Source: Porpolomopsis calyptriformis (Eukaryota; Basidiomycota; Agaricomycetes; Agaricales; Hygrophoraceae). Taken from it: a stretch of DNA of 64,000 nucleotides. Of the stretch, positions 57,630 to 64,000 are shown one piece after another (the stretch's first letter is position 1; every line of letters begins with the position of its first letter). The position numbers were made by a program, and so were the translations under genes. The notes under the pieces were generated by a model. It did not search any database. It was not told the origin of the DNA and saw nothing but the letters and a program-made list of their open reading frames with translations. The DNA is taken from assembly GCA_951640195.1 (NCBI GenBank), contig OX621166.1, positions 2,038,501 to 2,102,500 of the forward strand, written 5' to 3'.

Positions 57630-59096
57630 CTATGCCCATCGACCAGGAACTACCGGATGAGAAGCAGAAAGGCCACCATCCACAGCAAAGGTTTGTCCGT
57701 TCACGTAGCTTGATTCGTCTGTGCGCATGTCGGAAAACCAACTTCTCTACCTGAAATTTCACTCACCGCAAGCCAAGAACAGTGCTACATTTGCAATTTC
57801 TATGGGAGAATCAATCCAGTGGCTAGTCAGAAGAAACAAGGGACCAACCTTCCGAGACCCCGAACCGACCCAAAGCATTTAACTGTCCCACCTTTCCGGT
57901 GGTGCCGCGTTGGCGGGCATAGGCAAACGTGTCGGTAGTCATTCCCGTTTCGATCAGTCCAGGACAGATGCTGTTGACACGAATATCCGTCCTTTGGAGT
58001 TGGTATGCAGAAGTTTGCGCCATTGAGTTTATGCTACGGGTCATAAGCATTAATGTGATCATTCCCAAAGAAGGGTACCCACGCCGCCTTGCTTGCACTA
58101 TCTGTGGATAGCGTTAAGCATGCTCCATCAACCAGCAGCGATGGTCTACCCACAGTCAATAGTACCAGCACCTGATCGAATGCCCGCAGCTGGATGAAGT
58201 CAGCATTGGGAAAAATGTGACCCAACAAGAAACATACTTGAAGCAGTGAGAATGATGCTACCATCACTGATGTCCTTTCCGCTTGAAGGGTTCGTCTGTA
58301 GCATAGCAGCGGATGCGTGTTTGATGGCGAGAAAACATCTTTGTGCACTTTGAGGTTGTATTTTCGGCGGTAAAATATTAAAATACGGACGACAACGCGT
58401 TGACTCTCATTGTGTTCATGAACTCCTCGGGAGTTATATCCGACAAGTGGTTCCGAGTAGCGATCCCTGCCTAATTGTTCGGGACGCGACCAAAATAAGT
58501 AACCGACGGCACGGGTAAAAAGGTTAACGAACATTCGCGAAGAAGACGTCTAGACGACCTTCTTCTTGCAAGGCCTGCTTGCAGACACGGGAAACGGCAG
58601 CCTCATCTGCTGCATCCGCTTGGATTGTTGTGACCTGAAAGTGTGCACTAATGAGTAGTGTTGAATGACAGGAAATATCATGTTTTGACTTTGACATCCG
58701 GGTAAGACTTTTGAATTGTTTCTTTCAAATTAGGGAAATTTTCTGGGGAGAAATCGAGGAGGTACAGATGTTGCGCGCCTACAAGAATAGTTCTTCAGCC
58801 TCGATAGACATAGGAGCGGTTACGATGCCTGCTTACCTTCGTTGGCGAAGAGCAGTGCCGTAGCGCGACTGAAAATATTTCTGGCTCACTCTATGAAAAA
58901 CGCTCTTCAATGGAGCGTACCCAATTCCCTTGAGCGACCCGACACCGGTGATCACACATACTTTGCCTTTCAGCCTGGTACCTCGAGGAGACTGTGAAAG
59001 ATGGGACTGAATCTTCTCGATACGAGCTGCAGTTCTTTGATAAAATTGCTCGGGCTTGACCTGCTGTGGGGAGATGGTATACCTAGGCTTAGACAT
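57630..59096 (-). CDS. Short-chain dehydrogenase/reductase
   Basis: About ten exons rebuild an intact SDR of roughly 300 residues. The N-terminus reads MSKPRYTISPQQVKPEQFYQ. The cofactor-binding glycine motif is VCVITGVGSLKGIGRATALL (TGxxxGIG). Further motifs are LYLLDFSPENF, FFANAGIATRNHL (NAG, split by an intron), NALSCFLAIKHA, SIILTAS (catalytic Ser), IDYSASKAA (catalytic YxxxK), DIRVNSICPGLIETGMT and YVNGQTFAVDGGLSAS. The aspartate after the second strand (LLD) suggests NAD(H) preference. It belongs to the classical SDR fold; the substrate is unknown. One donor is an unusual GTTCGT (58532). It diverges from CCT6. Confidence 0.85.
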
Positions 59097-59495
59097 GGTG
59101 GCTCTGACAGGGAATGGTGATGACCGGAATCTCTTGAAGGAGGTTCCGGTCGCATCAAAGCCGGAAAATAAGGTGGTATTCAGACTCTAGCTCGTTCATC
59201 ATACGTCGGTTTCCACCATTTGCAGTAAGGCAAGGTCAAAGGATTTATTTCATTCACGCTCACGCCAGGACCGGCCCAAACGCGGGATATCTTCAGCTTG
59301 CCAGCTTTGACGTATGGTTATTTAAATATAGCATAAAGCTGGTTATGAGCTCACGCTGAGGCTGAGAAGGCTGGCGGCAGAACAACGATCCAGCTTGAGG
59401 TTGACGCTGAATGAGTGCATGAAGTGGCGGAAAAGTCATTGAGGCTCCGCACTTTACGGCATCTCAGCTATCGCGTCTTTTGACCTCAGACATCT
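59097..59495. promoter_or_regulatory. Divergent intergenic region between the SDR gene and CCT6
   Basis: 399 bases between start codons. An A/T-rich element (TATTTAAATATAG) lies near 59319. No coding signal was seen. Confidence 0.35.
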
Positions 59496-61575
59496 ATGGC
59501 GTCCAGCATCGAACTCATCAATCCAAAGGCAGAGAGTGTGCGGAGGGCGGCCGCTCTGCAGGTGCTGTACTTTCTCTCATCAACGACACATTCAACTGAT
59601 CTCCGACACGTCAGGTAAACACAACCGGAGCAATGGGGCTTGCCAATGTTGTGAAAGGCAATTTAGGTCGGCATATCGTGTCAATCCGTCATTCGAGTCT
59701 CTTAATCTCACCCCAGGTCCAAGAGGAACCCTCAAGATGTTGGTAGATGGTTCTGGGCAAATCAAAATGACCAAGGATGGGAAGGTGCTGTTATCCGAGA
59801 TGCAGATCCAGAATCCGACCGCAGCCATGATTGCTCGGACAGCAGTCGCGCAAGATGATCAAGTAGGGGATGGTACCACATCTGTGGTGCTGTTGGTCGG
59901 AGAATTACTCAAGCAAGCAGATCGCTTCACGTCCGAAGGCGTTCATCCTACTGTCATTGCGGAAGGGTTTGATATGGCCAAAAAGGAGGCATTGCTGGTA
60001 GGTCTCCGCGCGTCTTGCTGCGAGGTTTGCTGATGTTGCTCCCTGTACTCGCAAGTTCTTGGACGGTTTCAAGCATCCCTCGAAGTTGGACCGTGCAACG
60101 CTGATCGACGTGGCGTACACATCACTCGCCACAAAACTGAGTGCCGGGCTCGCGAAACCACTAGCCGCTGATGTTGTTGATGCCGTTCTGGCCATCCGTC
60201 CCCCAGCTCCTGCTAAAGGTTTGCCATTCATGTATTTGACCTGATCTCAGTTTCTCTAAGCTTGTCATAGAATCGCCAGATCAATGGCGGGATCCAATCG
60301 ACCTGCATATGGTTGAAATCATGAAGATGCAACATCGCACTGCGTCGGAGACACAACTTGTCAAAGGGCTTGTGTTAGATCATGGCGCAAGACATCCAGA
60401 CATGCCAAAGCGAGTCGAGAACGCATATATTTTGACATTAAATGTTAGTCTGGAATACGAGAAAACGTAAGCCCACTCTTATTTAAATTATTTTAATCAA
60501 CTCACACCCCCAAGTGAGGTCAATTCGGGGTTCTTTTATTCGTCTGCTGAACAACGCGAAAAACTCGTGGAGTCGGAGCGACGGTTCATCGATGCAAAAG
60601 TTAAAAAAATTGTTGAGTTCAAGAATCTTGTTTGCGATCAAGCCGTGGATGCAAAAGAGAAGAAAAGCTTTGTCGTCATCAATCAAAAAGGTATCGATCC
60701 TCTCAGCCTAGATATTCTCGCCAAGAACGGCATTTTGGCCCTTCGACGTGCGAAGCGGCGGAATATGGAGCGGTATGCTCGATTTTCTACTGGCGAAACG
60801 AAATATCGCTGACTGGTTCCTCTTCATTCAGTCTCCAACTCATTTGCGGTGCAATCGCACAGAATTCAGTGGATGACCTCACCCCAGGTATTCTCGGCTG
60901 GGCTGGTCTGGTCTACGAGCACACACTAGGCGAAGAGAAATTTACCTTTTTAGAGGAAGTCAAGGATCCGAAAAGTGTTACGCTGCTTATCAAAGGACCA
61001 AATGCTCACACAATCCAGAGAATCCAAGATGGTCTTCGGGATGGCTTACGAGCAGTGAAGAACGCTATAGAAGACGGCGCGTTGATCCCTGGCGCGGGAG
61101 CTTTTGAGATAGCTTGTTCCGCACATCTCAGCGGACCCGTCAAGAAAAGCGCGAAAGGTCGTGTCAAAATGGGTGTCCAGGCTTTCGCCGATGCGTTGTT
61201 AGTTATTCCAAAAACACTCGCCCAGAATGGTGGATTCGATGTCCAGGATGTTGTCGCCGCTCTGCAGGTCCGTGGCTATACCCGTTACTACTTTGAGCGT
61301 TTTTGACAATTGTTCAGGATGAGCAAGCTGAAGGCAACACGGTCGGTATTGACCTGGAGTCGGGAGAGCCATTCGATCCGACAGTAGAAGGAGTCTGGGA
61401 CAACTATAGGGTCAAGAGGCAAATGCTTCACTCGTGGTACAGCATGTCGATTTTCCGATTCCACCTGCTCGACTAATGCACACACTCTAGTTCTGTCATT
61501 GCTATCAACCTGCTCTCCACTGATGAAATTCTCCGGGCTGGCCGCAGCTCCTTAAAACCGGATGGCCAACAGTAG
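59496..61575 (+). CDS. CCT6: T-complex protein 1 subunit zeta (CCT6)
   Basis: About nine exons encode a full-length group II chaperonin subunit of roughly 545 residues. It begins [20 protein letters not shown] and continues [20 protein letters not shown], with ATP-site motifs [12 protein letters not shown] and [19 protein letters not shown]. The zeta-type middle contains [40 protein letters not shown] and [15 protein letters not shown]. The C-terminus has [40 protein letters not shown] and [12 protein letters not shown], ending [16 protein letters not shown] folds actin, tubulin and WD40 proteins in the cytosol. One acceptor is AAG rather than YAG (before FLDGFK). Nothing suggests damage. Confidence 0.95.
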
Positions 61576-61902
61576 ACCCATAATGTACAGTACATCCGTC
61601 TTGCTATAAAAATAACACTTAGTCCCCTGTGAGCTTGCGAGGTTTTAACAACAGTGGGTCTGCCAAAGCACCATTTGACTGCTTCGTGATTCTAGTTGCC
61701 ATTTTGATTCTCTAATATCAATTGCAAGTCAGCGTGTACGACGAATTATTAAGGGTGACAGTGTAATGACTTCTGGTAGTGTATGAATGTGGTAGAAGGA
61801 TAAGCGTCAAGTGCCTTAATGATGTAAGCATAACTTAGCGACGGTTGGTATTACTCGATGTAAGTCCGGGAAACACAGATATCGATGAATAATTTTAATG
61901 TA
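61576..61902. other. Intergenic between convergent genes
   Basis: 327 bases between the CCT6 stop and the stop of the Set9-like gene. It should hold both 3' ends. No coding signal or repeat was seen. Confidence 0.3.
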
Positions 61903-64000
61903 TCAAGAATCGGAAGACGAGTCGGAACAGGAGTCCCAACCAGCATCGACAAAGCTCGGGGGGGTTTTGAGATCCAGCCAGAACGTTGAAGGTTTCGGAA
62001 CGACGGTATCGGCAACTCGCGGGGCAAAAATATGTTTCTCATGGTGTCTAGCGCCAGCAGTGGAAGTGCTGCAACTCTTAGCCACCAATTGTTTGACAGA
62101 TTGCGAGTCTGACAAATTGAGGGGAACTGCACCAAAACTCGGCAAAGGCATTTTTGACTCAAAGGATGCCCGATGGTGAAGGGTAAACTTGGAGGAATCA
62201 GGAGACCCGGGAATGATCACGTCCTGTAAGTATGTATATTAGTGACCGACATAAACCAGTGATAAATAGCTAATACCAACCTCTTCACCAGAAGACGATT
62301 CATTGTCTTTTGACCACGAATCCCCAGGAAGCTCCTCATTCAGGGCAGAAAATGCCCCAGTTTTGTTCGGCTCGGAGTCGGTGGCCTTTTCCCCTTCCGC
62401 GATCGTCGCATAGTTGAGCTCGGGCATGGATTTGGAGGAATATTTACAACAAGGGCGGCGTTTCTGGTTGGGAGAAGTGGTCATTGATGCCCACCGGCGT
62501 TTAGCAAAATTGAATGGAGAAGGCTTGGATATTAGAGCACTTGAGCGGCGTGCGGAGGCCCGAGGGAAAATTTGGGAAGGAATCGATTCAACCTCACGCA
62601 GACCATTGTTACCACCGCTGTACGGAAGGCCATCAGTACTTCGCTTTGAGACGTCCCCGTGGCCCGATTCGCAATCGGAATCAACAACTACAGCCGATTG
62701 TGTGAGTTGATCATCTGGGGTTGCTGGTGGATCAGTTTCGTCTTCTGAAGTTGTTGCCGTCGCATCTACGTCGACTTTCGGAGGGTGCGAATCTTCCGAA
62801 GAGAACCACGCGCGGCGGGCGAAGGTCAAGGGGTTTGGTGCCTGAAGGAGTCCCATGCCTTTCAATCCCAAGAGCGGCCTCTTGACGGTGAGCCAGAGGC
62901 GTGGTAAAGTGAAAGTGGGCTCGTCTTTGACACTATCATCGGAGTGGCGAGGCTTTTTACTGGGCCTACCCGAATCGTCTAGTTCAGGAGCTCCACGTTT
63001 CCGGCCAGATACATCGCTATCCTCCTGCTTATCGCTCGCTTTCGTATTGTGTTCCAGCTTGTTCTTGCCTCTCGCTATTGCTCTCTGTGCACGTGACAAG
63101 ATATTTCCGTGCGCCATTGTGAACCTGTGCCTCGCGGCCCTCCTAGAATATCCTTTCCTCCCGAACCTCCCATTTGAGTTCCTTGGCTGATTGGGCGCCA
63201 CCACGGGCTCGGGTTTCGATCTGTCCTCTTCGGTCTTGAGGATCTCGGGGACAACCCGTCGCGGTCTTCCCCTCTTTCGTTTCGGCAGCTCCTTTGTAAC
63301 CGGAGCGAGTCGCTCATTCCGCTGACGGATAGCTGAGGAAGTCCGCTTAGGTGTGTCCGATATTCCCCTTTGTTCGGTCCTACGTTTTTTCAACGGCCGA
63401 ACAGTGTCTTGATGCTTTGGTTTAGGAGGGGCGGAAGCGGCGGCGGCAGCCAATTTTCTGTCCAGCGTCGACAATCCTTTATCTGTTACCCGCTTCGTAG
63501 GCGCTTCGACAGGGGTACCATCGCGGGGAGTGGGCAAGAAAGCAGTTATATGTGGAATCCGTGCTGGCCATGGCCGAGCGTAAATTGCAAAATGTCTCAT
63601 GCACCTGCGAGAGAAACGGAAAGATGACACAAGTGCATCAGCACAAGCGAGATAGGATAAGACACTCAAAAGATTAGCGAACCTTGGACAATCTTGCGGC
63701 TTCCGCTTCTTACCCTTCTTTGGCGAACACTCGATACCAAGGCCCCATACTACCTCCGAATCCACAGATATCACGGGCAATATGCTTGAGCATGTCGAGC
63801 ATATGGGAAGTGGTTTACCATCGGGACCGCGGGGAATATCAGGAGTAGCTGAAGAAACTTGAGAAGACACGATCAAGTTTGCTTGCAAGGACGGCCGAGC
63901 ACGTAAAACCCGAAGTTCAGGCTCCTCGCTTGACTTGGTACCTTTTCCTTTCTTCTCACCTTCAGAGGGTGGGGTCGGTGGTTTCGTCTTCCGCCCTCTG
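61903..64000 (-). CDS. C-terminal part of a chromatin protein, possibly Set9-type histone H4-K20 methyltransferase
   Basis: The frame runs off the right edge, so the N-terminus, including any SET domain, is outside. The visible part has a cysteine cluster: GKPLPICSTCSSILPVISVD, VVWGLGIEC, and then CPRCMRHFAIYARPWPARIP. The CxxC...C...CxxC spacing suggests zinc binding. I recall this block after the SET domain of Set9-like proteins in mushrooms; that is memory, not proof. The rest is basic and disordered with many nuclear-type clusters (PLKKRRTEQR; PKRKRGRPRRVV, an AT-hook-like GRP core). A 78-nt stretch between CPR and CMRH (donor GTTCGC) is in frame and probably an intron. A last intron near 62283-62223 joins the final exon, which ends in Ser/Asp. 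Confidence 0.5.

Overview
The window is nuclear DNA of a filamentous basidiomycete, most likely a mushroom-forming Agaricomycete. The coding regions are compact and cut by many short introns (mostly 45-65 nt, GT-AG with a few GC-AG). The gene set mixes universal eukaryotic proteins (Ski3, Med27, LSm2, uS7/RPS5, Nse4, ARPC4, CCT6) with families seen mainly in mushrooms: DUF6699, DUF7729-like GPI proteins, a KEDKR-type protein, an NB-ARC relic, and a DUF4045/gelsolin-like protein. No ribosomal RNA, convincing tRNA, CRISPR array or intact transposon was seen. No database search was possible, so family names rest on remembered motifs, and gene models were joined by hand from splice sites and reading frame.

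Layout. 1-5.4 kb: 3' end of SKI3, a LETM1-like mitochondrial protein, MED27 and a Medusa-type regulator. 5.7-13.0 kb: one large DOCK-family exchange factor. 13.4-15.2 kb: WDR83 and LSM2, tail to tail. 15.3-16.0 kb: a frameshifted KEDKR-type pseudogene. 16.7-20.4 kb: a divergent pair, an Spc34-like kinetochore protein with a long C-terminal extension and an F-box/beta-propeller protein. 21.4-28.9 kb: a multi-pass membrane protein, TEN1 and two low-complexity proteins of unknown role. 29.9-32.8 kb: RPS5 and a coiled-coil protein. 33.1-37.1 kb: a tandem cluster of secreted, probably GPI-anchored paralogues (two intact, one with a nonsense mutation, one a fragment). 37.2-42.2 kb: a DUF4045/gelsolin-like protein. 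42.6-43.6 kb: an NB-ARC pseudogene. 44.2-51.2 kb: DUF6699 protein, NSE4, F-box protein, ARPC4 and a nucleolar FKBP. 51.2-57.6 kb: an unusually empty 6.4 kb stretch. 57.6-64.0 kb: a short-chain dehydrogenase, CCT6 and part of a Set9-like chromatin protein that runs off the right edge.

There is no metabolic cluster. The housekeeping genes act separately in RNA decay, transcription, splicing, translation, folding, actin assembly and chromosome maintenance. The accessory part, which holds most of the unusual signals, consists of the tandem GPI family, the two pseudogenes, the membrane protein with an unclear 5' end and the empty 6.4 kb. Other points of note are three inferred GC-AG introns, two genes whose first coding exon is only the start codon, and several in-frame introns that could be retained.
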